From: Myxococcaceae bacterium JPH2
GTDB taxonomy: Bacteria > Myxococcota > Myxococcia > Myxococcales > Myxococcaceae
NCBI GenBank assembly: GCA_016458225.1
Contig: JAEMGR010000001.1
Coordinates: forward strand, 868,001-932,000
Length of the DNA: 64,000 nucleotides
Direction of reading: 5' to 3'
A program made the translations under genes and the position numbers. Numbering within the stretch: position 1 is the stretch's first letter; each line of letters begins with the position of its first letter. The notes beneath the pieces are model-generated. The model saw only the letters and a program-made list of their open reading frames with translations. It searched no databases and was not told the DNA's origin. Shown here one piece after another: positions 48,190-56,595 of this stretch.

Positions 48190-48564
48190 ATGCCATTTCA
48201 GATCCACGTCCACCCGCCGCGCATCCTCGAGGTCATTTATCCCGCGGAGGTCACCGCGGAGGACCTGGCCGAGTACGAGAAGCAGCTCAAGGGGGTCATC
48301 GCGAGCATCGGCGGGGACTGGTCCGCGCTGGTGGACCAGTCGCAGCTTCGGGTGATGCCCTCCAACGTGGTGGGCGTGATGGCGAACCTGAACGCCTATG
48401 CCCAGCTCCACGGCATGCAGCGCTCGGCGCGCGTGGTGACCGACCCGTCCAGCGGCCTGCAGGCGTGGCGCATGACGAAGCGGGCCATGCTCAACATCCC
48501 CGCCCGCACGTTCCAGACCCGCGCGGAAGCCCTCGAGTGGCTCCAGAACCCCGACGCGGACTGA
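48190..48564 (+). CDS. small STAS/SpoIIAA-like protein
   Basis: 124 residues: MPFQIHVHPPRILEVIYPAEVTAEDL start in pieces, then EYEKQLKGVIASIGGDWSALVDQS, the alternating strand-helix pattern of SpoIIAA-like proteins. RMTKRAMLNIPARTF and EALEWL follow. The STAS phosphorylation Ser is not obvious. ATG 48190 chosen because the fold begins there. Nothing links it to the genes around it. Confidence 0.7.
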   Translation: MPFQIHVHPPRILEVIYPAEVTAEDLAEYEKQLKGVIASIGGDWSALVDQSQLRVMPSNVVGVMANLNAYAQLHGMQRSARVVTDPSSGLQAWRMTKRAMLNIPARTFQTRAEALEWLQNPDAD

Positions 48565-48721
48565 GCCCCCTTTCCCCAGGGAGACAGCGCCGCCCACTGT
48601 CCCCGGGCGAGCACGTCTCCTGTCCAGCCGGATAACCTCTCGGTCGTCCGGCCAAGCTCCTCACCCGCCCCTTCCAAGCGAGGCTTGACAGCCCGGGGGC
48701 CGCCATCTAACGCACAGCGCC

Positions 48722-49969
48722 ATGAGCACTTCCGGTTCGTCGCCGCAGCGTCCCATCAGCAAGAAGGGTCCCTTCCGCGTCCTGCTGCTGGAGAACATCC
48801 ACGTGTCGGCGCAGGAGATGTTGTCCGCGGAGGGCCTGTCGGTGGAGCGGCTGTCCGCGGCGCTCAAGCCGGAGGAGCTGGCGGAGCGGCTGCAGGGCGT
48901 GCACCTCTTGGGCATCCGCAGCAAGACGACCATTCCGCCGAGCGTGCTGGCCAAGGCCAAGGACCTGCTCGCGATTGGCGCGTTCTGCATCGGCACGAAC
49001 CAGGTGGACCTGCCGTCGGCCAATCAGCACGGCGTCCCGGTGTTCAACGCCCCGTTCAGCAATACGCGCAGCGTGGCGGAGATGGTGTTGGCGGAGGTGG
49101 TGGTGCTGACGCGCCAGCTCTTCGACCGCAGCCGCGAGGTGCACCTGGGCCAGTGGCGCAAGGTGGCCACGGGCAGCCACGAGGTGCGCGGCAAGACGCT
49201 GGGCATCATCGGCTATGGCCACATCGGCTCGCAGCTCGGCGTGCTGGCCGAGTCGCTGGGCATGCGCGTGCTGTACTACGACGTGATGACCCGGCTGCCC
49301 CTGGGCAACTCGCGCCCGGTGGCCACGCTGGCGGAGCTGTTGGGTCAGTCTGACTTCGTCACCCTGCACGTGCCGGCCACGCCGTCCACGCACATGATGA
49401 TGGGCGCGGAGCAGTTCGCGCAGATGAAGCCGGGCGCGTGCCTCATCAACGCCAGCCGCGGCACGGTGGTGGACATCGGCGCGCTGGCGCAGGCGCTGCG
49501 CTCCAAGCACCTGAGCGGGGCCGCGGTGGACGTCTATCCCGAGGAGCCCGAGGGCAACTCGGACGGCTTCGTCACCGAGCTGCAGGGCCTGTCCAACGTG
49601 GTGCTCACGCCGCACATCGGCGGCTCCACCGAGGAGGCGCAGGCGTCCATCGGCAAGGAAGTGGCCACGTCCCTGCTCAAGTTCTTCAAGTCGGGCGCCA
49701 CCACGGGCGCGGTGAACTTCCCCAACGTGGAGAACCCGCTCATCCCCGGCACGCACCGCATCCTCAACGTGCACCGCAACACGCCGGGCGTGCTGCGTGA
49801 CATCAACCGCATCGTCTCGGACCTCAACGCCAACATCCACGCGCAGGTGCTGAGCACGGACTCCAACATCGGCTACCTGGTGATGGACCTGGACCAGGAC
49901 GTGTCCCAGCAGGTGTGCGAGGCCATCGCCAGCCTGAGCACGGACATCAAGACGCGCATCGTGTCCTGA
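48722..49969 (+). CDS. serA: D-3-phosphoglycerate dehydrogenase
   Basis: 415 residues, E. coli-SerA-like with a C-terminal ACT domain. NAD-binding GYGHIGSQLG (~165-175), catalytic Arg in NASRGTVVD, Glu in AAVDVYPEEP, His in LTPHIGGSTEEAQ. The ACT-like region (NTPGVLRDINRI, NIGYLVMDLD) would bind serine for feedback inhibition. It catalyses the first step of serine synthesis. The next gene, convergent, encodes a D-2-hydroxyglutarate-dehydrogenase-like protein, matching the known coupling of SerA side activity (2-oxoglutarate to D-2-hydroxyglutarate) to its removal. Confidence 0.93.
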   Translation: MSTSGSSPQRPISKKGPFRVLLLENIHVSAQEMLSAEGLSVERLSAALKPEELAERLQGVHLLGIRSKTTIPPSVLAKAKDLLAIGAFCIGTNQVDLPSANQHGVPVFNAPFSNTRSVAEMVLAEVVVLTRQLFDRSREVHLGQWRKVATGSHEVRGKTLGIIGYGHIGSQLGVLAESLGMRVLYYDVMTRLPLGNSRPVATLAELLGQSDFVTLHVPATPSTHMMMGAEQFAQMKPGACLINASRGTVVDIGALAQALRSKHLSGAAVDVYPEEPEGNSDGFVTELQGLSNVVLTPHIGGSTEEAQASIGKEVATSLLKFFKSGATTGAVNFPNVENPLIPGTHRILNVHRNTPGVLRDINRIVSDLNANIHAQVLSTDSNIGYLVMDLDQDVSQQVCEAIASLSTDIKTRIVS

Positions 49970-49987
49970 CGTCCGCGCGCTCGTGGC

Positions 49988-51391
<1,404 letters not shown>

Positions 51392-51456
51392 GGCGCAGGC
51401 GTATTTCACGCATCGCGCCATGACAAGCCCGAGGGTGACGGAGCCAGGGGACCTGA

Positions 51457-52026
51457 CTACCTGGCGCCGCTCGACCGCTGCGTCTGGCACCACGAGCTTG
51501 CGCGGACCGCGGTGGTCTCCAGCAGCTTCCGCAGCCGGGCCACGGGCTTGGGGGGCGCGGGCGCCTGGTCGTCCCAGACGAACTCCACCTCCACGGTCCG
51601 CGTCCCCGCCGTCACGGTGATGTGCTCCTGGAGGCGATACCCTGGGGTGTTCACCCGGACCTTGGGCAGGCAGGGCCAGGTGCGCGCGGAGGCCTTGCCT
51701 CGGGAGTAGCGCAGCGGCCCCTCGGGAAGCTGGGGGAGGAGCGCGGCGATGGCCGCGGTCCGCGCCGGATCGTCGTCCAGTCGGACGGCCTCCGGCGAGT
51801 GGAAGTTGTGGTTCTTCACCGACACGTCCTTGATGGAGCTGTAGTCGGGGTCGGACGCGACGACGAGCGTGACGTGGTCCTCACTCACGCCCGAGGAGGA
51901 CTCACGGACGAGGGACGTCTGATACTCCACCGTCCAGAGCAGCGCTGGCTCGGGCTCGGCGTGGGCCGAGCCTCCCGGCAGCAAGCCTGACACGAGCAGC
52001 AGGGCCCACAGCGACAACGACTTCAT
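51457..52026 (-). CDS. exported protein of unknown function
   Basis: 189 residues from ATG 52024-52026 (ATG 52050 would add eight residues). Signal peptide (LSLWALLLVSGLLPGGSAHA). The mature part is beta-rich (LLWTVEYQTSLVRESS, YRLQEHITVTAGTRTVEVEFVW) and ends in a proline-rich helix with one Cys. Family not recognised. Confidence 0.7.
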   Translation of the reverse strand: MKSLSLWALLLVSGLLPGGSAHAEPEPALLWTVEYQTSLVRESSSGVSEDHVTLVVASDPDYSSIKDVSVKNHNFHSPEAVRLDDDPARTAAIAALLPQLPEGPLRYSRGKASARTWPCLPKVRVNTPGYRLQEHITVTAGTRTVEVEFVWDDQAPAPPKPVARLRKLLETTAVRASSWCQTQRSSGAR

Positions 52027-52060
52027 CCGGAGCAGGGTTCGTCCTCGCATCCGGAAAGTC

Positions 52061-52756
52061 TTAGCACCCGGGGCCGTCCTCCTTCATCGGGACGCGGATG
52101 AGCAAGGGCTGCGTGCCCGTGGCCAGCACCTCTTCGCCCACCGCGAGCAGCTCTCCCCGAGCCCGCACCTCCAGCCGCCCGAGCGCCGCGGCGGGAGGCA
52201 CTTGAGGAAAGCGGAAGCAGCCCCGCGCGTCCGTCCGCGTGCTCAAGCGCAGCGTGGGCAGCTCCACCAAGGCGCCGGGAATGGGCTCGTCCCCGGGCCC
52301 CACCACGCAGCCCTGGAACGTCTCGTCCGACTCCGACGCCACGCCCACGGGGAAGCCCACGCGGCGAGGCACCGGCGCCTGGCGCTCCTTGCGCACCGGG
52401 ACGCGCAGGCGGAACCCCGGGCGCGGAGGAACGCGCAACCCGGCCCAGACCGCCGCGGCCACGGGCGCCAGGTCCACCTCGAACTCCGACTCCTGCATGG
52501 CCGCGAACACCAGGTCACCCAAGAGCCGGTGCGCGGCTTCGGGCGAGGCCGCGCCCGCGGTCACCAGGTAGCAGACCGAGAACTGCAGCGGCGCACGCCG
52601 GCCCGTGCGAGCCGCCGGCGCGGGCGCCAGCTCCAGCAGGTACAGGCAGACGCCGCGCTCCAAGGTCTCGCGATCGGGCACGCCCAGATGCACCGGTGCA
52701 TCCGAGGCGATCCGTCCCACCCACGCCTTCAAGCGTTGATCGACCTCGTCGATCAT
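52061..52756 (-). CDS. DUF4255/Pvc16-like protein with carboxypeptidase-regulatory-like domain
   Basis: 231 residues. N-terminal ~100 residues resemble the DUF4255/Pvc16 N-terminal domain (IDEVDQRLKAWVGR, LQFSVCYLVTAGAASPEAAHRLLGDLVFAAM shown as parts). A Pro/Arg-rich middle follows. The C-terminal ~85 residues read GCVVGPGDEPIPGALVELPTLRLSTRTDARGCFRF (in parts), the GxVxDxxG.PIxGAxV.......T..dG.f.f pattern of carboxypeptidase-regulatory-like beta sandwiches. Pvc16-type proteins usually sit in contractile-injection clusters; none is here, so it may be a stand-alone relative. The N-terminal match is tentative. Confidence 0.6.
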   Translation of the reverse strand: MIDEVDQRLKAWVGRIASDAPVHLGVPDRETLERGVCLYLLELAPAPAARTGRRAPLQFSVCYLVTAGAASPEAAHRLLGDLVFAAMQESEFEVDLAPVAAAVWAGLRVPPRPGFRLRVPVRKERQAPVPRRVGFPVGVASESDETFQGCVVGPGDEPIPGALVELPTLRLSTRTDARGCFRFPQVPPAAALGRLEVRARGELLAVGEEVLATGTQPLLIRVPMKEDGPGC

Positions 52757-52889
52757 CCAGTCCCTCGAATCCCGGGCCGTCCCGTGCCGCCCAAGTCACT
52801 CCTTCACCAGCAACGCACCTTCGCACCCCCTCCCGCCCACGCCCATGGCCCTCCAGGATTATCATGGAGTTCTTGTTAAAACAGTTGTG

Positions 52890-52940
52890 CGGGTTTCCAC
52901 ATGCCCAGGTGGGAGACCGAACACCCACCTGGGAAACCCG
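52890..52940 (+). promoter_or_regulatory. bulged leader hairpin upstream of envelope operon
   Basis: CCCAGGTGGG (52904-52913) pairs with CCCACCTGGG (52924-52933), and an outer CGGGTTT (52890-52896) pairs with AAACCCG (52934-52940), leaving a seven-base bulge on the 5' side. It follows an AT-rich, promoter-like stretch (TTCTTGTTAAAACAG, ~52871-52885), 75 bases before the OMP start. Could be an mRNA control element or an operator. Confidence 0.55.
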
Positions 52941-53014
52941 AGGGCGTCGCTTCTCTTTCACCGGGCCTTCCGCGAATGATGCCCCCTGGGCCGGAAACCA
53001 GTGGAACGACATCC

Positions 53015-53647
53015 ATGATGATGATGGGCATACCTCCAGAACGACGACGCAGTCCTCTTCGACTCGCGCGGCAGGTGGCGGTGCTGTTGGGCGTGTTGAC
53101 ACTTGGCCTGGGCGCCCAGGCCCAGGCCCAGGAGGGCGAGGGCGGGAAGTACAAGCTGGGTTTGCTGGTGGACGCGGGAGCGCCTCACGGGGTGGGCGTC
53201 TCGGCGGTGGTGCGGCCGATGCCGTGGCTGCGCTTGCAGGCAGGCCCCACGACGAACTCGCTCAGCTTCGGCCTGCGCGGCGGTGTGAGCGTGCTGCCCC
53301 TGCAGACCTTCATCTCACCGTCCATCAACGCGGAGGCGGGGCACTACTTCGGCTCGGACTACAACGACGTCATCGACTGGCTGGGCCGCACGCCCGGGCC
53401 GGCCACGGCGGGCATCCGAGACGTCGCCTATGACTACGTGGGCGGCAGCCTGGGCCTGGAGGTGGGCGCCAGCAACCGCTTCAACTTCTTCCTGCACCTG
53501 GGCTTGAGCTACGTGGCGCTCAACGTGAAGGACCCCACGCCGCTGCTCCAGGACGCGACGAACGACGACAGCGTCACGGCCGGACCGCTCCACGTGCGCG
53601 CCACCATCCCCTCGGTGAAGCTCGGCTTCATCTTCTACTTCTTCTGA
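53015..53647 (+). CDS. outer-membrane beta-barrel-like exported protein
   Basis: 210 residues. Four consecutive ATGs (53015, 53018, 53021, 53024) make the exact start unclear. Signal peptide VAVLLGVLTLGLGAQAQA, cleaved near Gln. The mature part alternates strands (KYKLGLLVDAG, WLRLQAGPTTNSLSFGLRGGV, FFLHLGLSYVALNV) and ends in FIFYFF, the C-terminal aromatic typical of outer-membrane barrels. It probably makes an eight-stranded barrel. The lipoprotein gene 17 bases downstream is likely in the same operon. Confidence 0.8.
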   Translation: MMMMGIPPERRRSPLRLARQVAVLLGVLTLGLGAQAQAQEGEGGKYKLGLLVDAGAPHGVGVSAVVRPMPWLRLQAGPTTNSLSFGLRGGVSVLPLQTFISPSINAEAGHYFGSDYNDVIDWLGRTPGPATAGIRDVAYDYVGGSLGLEVGASNRFNFFLHLGLSYVALNVKDPTPLLQDATNDDSVTAGPLHVRATIPSVKLGFIFYFF

Positions 53648-53664
53648 GCCAGGAGCCTCCCGCC

Positions 53665-54210
53665 ATGCGCATTCCTTCCTATCGGGCGCTCCTGCTCTGC
53701 GCCGCGCCGCTGCTCGTCACGGGCTGCGACTCGCTGTTCACCCTCGAGGTCGAAGCCGAGGAGATCTGCAAGACCCAAGCGGACGTCTCGTTCCCCGCCG
53801 CGCCCTCGGGCACCGCGAGCGTCCAGCAGTCGCTCTCCCTGCCACTGGGAGACTTCGCGGAGCCGCTGCCCGAGGACGTCGAGGTGACGTCCGAGCTGCG
53901 CCTCAAGACGTTCGAGGTCAACGCCAACACGGACCTGAGCGGCGTCGAGCGCGCCACCGTGTCCGTGCGCAAGCCCGGCTCCGAGGACGTCATCCTCGTG
54001 GGTGAGTACCGCCGCTCCGGCACCGGGCCCGTGCGCCAGCTCCGCCTCACCGGCGGCGGCGCGGTGGACGTGCTGGATTTGGCCAAGCAGAGCGACCTCG
54101 AGTTCGTCTTCGACGCGAAGGGCTCGCTGCCGTCCTCGCAGTGGACCGCCAGCATGAAGGTCTGCGCCGCCGTGAAGGCGCGGGCCAACTACTTCAACCT
54201 GCTGTTCTGA
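53665..54210 (+). CDS. lipoprotein of unknown function
   Basis: 181 residues. Lipobox LVTGC (Cys21). AGGAG sits upstream of ATG 53665. The mature part is beta-rich (VSFPAAPSGTASVQQSLSL, VEVTSELRLKTFEVNAN) with two Cys besides the lipidated one (EEICKT, MKVCAA) that may form a disulphide. I know no family. Close spacing (17 bases) to the upstream barrel gene suggests an envelope operon. Confidence 0.75.
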   Translation: MRIPSYRALLLCAAPLLVTGCDSLFTLEVEAEEICKTQADVSFPAAPSGTASVQQSLSLPLGDFAEPLPEDVEVTSELRLKTFEVNANTDLSGVERATVSVRKPGSEDVILVGEYRRSGTGPVRQLRLTGGGAVDVLDLAKQSDLEFVFDAKGSLPSSQWTASMKVCAAVKARANYFNLLF

Positions 54211-54221
54211 CCGTTCGTGCG

Positions 54222-54251
54222 CCCGGCGCCTCGGTTCCTCGAGGCGCCGGG
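54222..54251. terminator. bidirectional terminator hairpin
   Basis: CCCGGCGCCTCG (54222-54233) and CGAGGCGCCGGG (54240-54251) pair over 12 bp with a six-base loop. Located between the convergent lipoprotein and fatty-acid-hydroxylase-like genes. Confidence 0.72.
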
Positions 54252-54260
54252 GCCGCGAGC

Positions 54261-54746
54261 TCAGGACGCGACCGCCGCCGGCTGCACGCCGAGGAACTCG
54301 CGCCGCGTCCCCATCACGTGGTCGAAGAACGGGTGCGTCACGCACCAGTTCGCGTTCTGGTCGCGGCCCATGTGGTGATCGTAGTGCCAGGGCAGGTGCG
54401 AGCGCGCCCACGCGGGGTCCAGGTGCGCGCGGCGGTGCACGCGGTAGTAGTTCGCGGCGCAGGCCCAGACCGTGCCCACGAAGAAGGGCGCCACGGGGAA
54501 GAGGGGCGCGTGGGCCAGGGCCAGCACGGCCAGGGCGAGCAGCTCCTTGGTCTGCGCGGACCACGTCCACAGCGAGCGCAGGTACTGGTCATCCACCATG
54601 TCGTGGCGGCGCGACTTCTGGTGGTGCTCGTTCCAGTGGAAGCTCCAGATGCTGCCCTTGCGGCGCCCCAACCCGTGGAGCACGTGCTTGTGCAGCACCC
54701 ATTCCCCGAAATTGGAGTACGCCCAGCCCAGCGGGATGCCAATCAT
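54261..54746 (-). CDS. sterol-desaturase/fatty-acid-hydroxylase-like membrane protein
   Basis: 161 residues. Eight-His di-iron clusters of the sterol desaturase family: HKHVLHG, HWNEHH, HRRAH and HLPWHYDHH. Two hydrophobic stretches (LLALAVLALAHAPLFPVAPFF, MIGIPLGWAY) anchor it. It could hydroxylate or desaturate a fatty acid or lipid head group in the inner membrane. ATG 54744-54746 chosen; a TTG at 54788 would extend it. Divergent TetR gene and a near-palindrome are consistent with lipid-responsive control. Confidence 0.82.
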   Translation of the reverse strand: MIGIPLGWAYSNFGEWVLHKHVLHGLGRRKGSIWSFHWNEHHQKSRRHDMVDDQYLRSLWTWSAQTKELLALAVLALAHAPLFPVAPFFVGTVWACAANYYRVHRRAHLDPAWARSHLPWHYDHHMGRDQNANWCVTHPFFDHVMGTRREFLGVQPAAVAS

Positions 54747-54792
54747 GGCCTTCTCCGGCGGGCCGCCCGGCCGACGGCCCAGCCACAAACAA

Positions 54793-54806
54793 TGACTATT
54801 TGGTCA
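54793..54806. promoter_or_regulatory. imperfect palindrome, TetR operator candidate
   Basis: TGACTATTTGGTCA lies between the divergent hydroxylase-like and TetR genes. TGAC/GTCA arms pair; the centre is imperfect. It is AT-richer than the surroundings. Confidence 0.4.
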
Positions 54807-54844
54807 CTCTTTTTGTATCCCGTGACGCGCTGGAGTGCAAACCC

Positions 54845-55537
54845 ATGGCGACCCTGAAGCGGCCGGGCCCACACGGCGGGCCCCGAGACGTCAACCGGAG
54901 GGAGCGGACCCGTGTGCTGGAGGACGCCGCGCTGCGGCTGTTCCTGGAGCGGGGCCTGGACGCGGTCACCATCGACGACATCACCCAGGCGGCGGGGGTG
55001 GCCAAGGGGACGTTCTACCGCTACTTCGAGGACAAGGCCGCGATGGTGGACGCGCTGCTGGCGCCGGTGCGCGAGGCCCTGCTGGAAGGCCTGGAGGCGT
55101 GCGGGCGCGCGCTGGTGGCGGCTCGGGACGTGGAGTCCATGTTCGAGGCGTACCGGGCGATGGCGGCGGTCATCGCGGGCGCGCTCTTGCAGTACCCGGG
55201 CGTGGTGCGGCTGTACCTCCAGGAGTGCCGAGGGCCGGCGGTGGGGGCGCGGCAGAAGGTGGTGTCGCTGGCGAGGCAGGTGGCGCACCACGCGGTGGAC
55301 ATCACGCAGAAGGCGCACACGCACGGGCTCCTGCGGCCCATCCGTCCGGCCGTGAGCGCGCTGGCGGTGGTGGGCGCGGTGGAGCGGCTGCTCCTGGCGG
55401 TGCTGAGCGAGGAGGACGCGGGGCTGGGCAATCCGCTGGAGATTCCGGACGCGCTCACCACGCTGGTGTTGGACGGGCTCAGGCGGCCGGGAGGGCCCGC
55501 GCGCCGGAAGTTGGACGGAGAGCCCAAGCGCCCGTAA
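54845..55537 (+). CDS. TetR-family transcriptional regulator
   Basis: 230 residues. TetR_N helix-turn-helix at ~20-66: RTRVLEDAALRLFLERGLDAVTI, then DDITQAAGVAKGTFYRYFEDK (quoted in pieces), the GVxKGTFYRYF pattern being strongly diagnostic. The C-terminal domain is helical (VESMFEAYRAMAAVIAGALL). Divergent gene encodes a fatty-acid-hydroxylase-like protein, the likely target. A lytic transglycosylase gene follows on the same strand at ten bases. Confidence 0.9.
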   Translation: MATLKRPGPHGGPRDVNRRERTRVLEDAALRLFLERGLDAVTIDDITQAAGVAKGTFYRYFEDKAAMVDALLAPVREALLEGLEACGRALVAARDVESMFEAYRAMAAVIAGALLQYPGVVRLYLQECRGPAVGARQKVVSLARQVAHHAVDITQKAHTHGLLRPIRPAVSALAVVGAVERLLLAVLSEEDAGLGNPLEIPDALTTLVLDGLRRPGGPARRKLDGEPKRP

Positions 55538-55547
55538 GGGTGGGAGC

Positions 55548-56426
55548 GTGGGACACAAGCGAGCCCGGGGCGGGTTCCAGATTCCAGGGTGGGCGTGGTG
55601 GCTGGTGCCGTGCGTGCTGGGCCCCGTGGTGGTGCTCAACCTGCTGGTGGCCTGGCTGGGCGACACGCAGGTGCCGCTCCTGTCCTTCGACTTCCTGGCG
55701 ACGAAGGCGCGCGCGCTCGGGGCGTACGTGCAGCATCGGCCGTCATGCGTGCTGGACAATCACCCACCGCTGGAGCCGCTCGTCGTGGCCGCCGAGCGAC
55801 GGCATGGCATTCCGACGGGGCTGCTCCAGGCGTTAGTGCAGGTGGAGTCCGAGACGCACACGCATCGCATCTCGGCGGCGGGGGCGATGGGGCCGGGGCA
55901 GCTCATGCCGGACACGGCTCGCCAGCTGAGAGTGGACGACCCCTTCGACCCGGGACCGGCCATCGAGGGCAGCGCGCGTTACCTGGCGGAGCAGCTGCGC
56001 CGCTTCGATGACGTGCGGCTGGCGGTCGCGGCCTACAACGCGGGGCCGGGCGCGGTGAACGGACACGTGCCCCACAACGGCGAGACCGAGTTCTACGTGG
56101 CGAAGGTGATGACCGCCTACGCGCGCCTGCGTCCGCCCCCCGCGCCCACGGTGAGGCCACCCCTGCGTGTCGCGGACAAGCGAGACACACCGAGCCCGGT
56201 AGCCAGAACGAAGCCCGAGCCCACCCCGCGTCCGCAGCCCGTGGCGGAGCGCCCCGTGACACGGCCGACGTCCAAGACTCCGACGGCGCGCGCCCAGAAG
56301 GTGGCGGAGCGCCCACAGCGCAAGCCCACCGCACGGGAGCGTCTCCCTGCGAAGCCATCTGTTCGGGGCGTTCGACGAGAAACAGCTCCGAAGAAAGCTT
56401 CGACACACGCGACGCGCGGCGCGTGA
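55548..56426 (+). CDS. membrane-anchored lytic transglycosylase with basic tail
   Basis: 292 residues from GTG 55548. Membrane helix ~15-38 (WAWWLVPCVLGPVVVLNLLVAW). SLT domain at ~75-200: catalytic Glu in ALVQVESETHT, then AAGAMGPGQLMPDTARQL, and VAAYNAGPGAV with PHNGETEFYVAKVM. It should cleave peptidoglycan between MurNAc and GlcNAc in the periplasm. C-terminal ~95 residues are disordered, Pro/Arg/Lys/Thr-rich and highly basic, perhaps binding wall or nucleic acid. GTG spacing (10 bases) after TetR implies cotranscription. Confidence 0.9.
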   Translation: MGHKRARGGFQIPGWAWWLVPCVLGPVVVLNLLVAWLGDTQVPLLSFDFLATKARALGAYVQHRPSCVLDNHPPLEPLVVAAERRHGIPTGLLQALVQVESETHTHRISAAGAMGPGQLMPDTARQLRVDDPFDPGPAIEGSARYLAEQLRRFDDVRLAVAAYNAGPGAVNGHVPHNGETEFYVAKVMTAYARLRPPPAPTVRPPLRVADKRDTPSPVARTKPEPTPRPQPVAERPVTRPTSKTPTARAQKVAERPQRKPTARERLPAKPSVRGVRRETAPKKASTHATRGA

Positions 56427-56595
56427 CCTCGCACTGAGCCAGACTTGAGGCAGGCAGCCCTTGAAGCAGGGGCCCTGCGGCGTGCAGCAGCACCAGTAAG
56501 GCACAGCGTACGGAAGGCCCTTCACAACGAGTAGCCCGCTTCACTCGCTTTGGGTCGAGCTGCTAAGTCCATGGCGAAAGCCACGGGAGTTCATT

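Noticed and set aside
55833-56525. Minus-strand frame beginning MKGLPYAVPYWCCCTP with many Cys
   Set aside because: Its first ~30 residues look unusual, but the remainder is antisense to the transglycosylase; no Shine-Dalgarno or family support.
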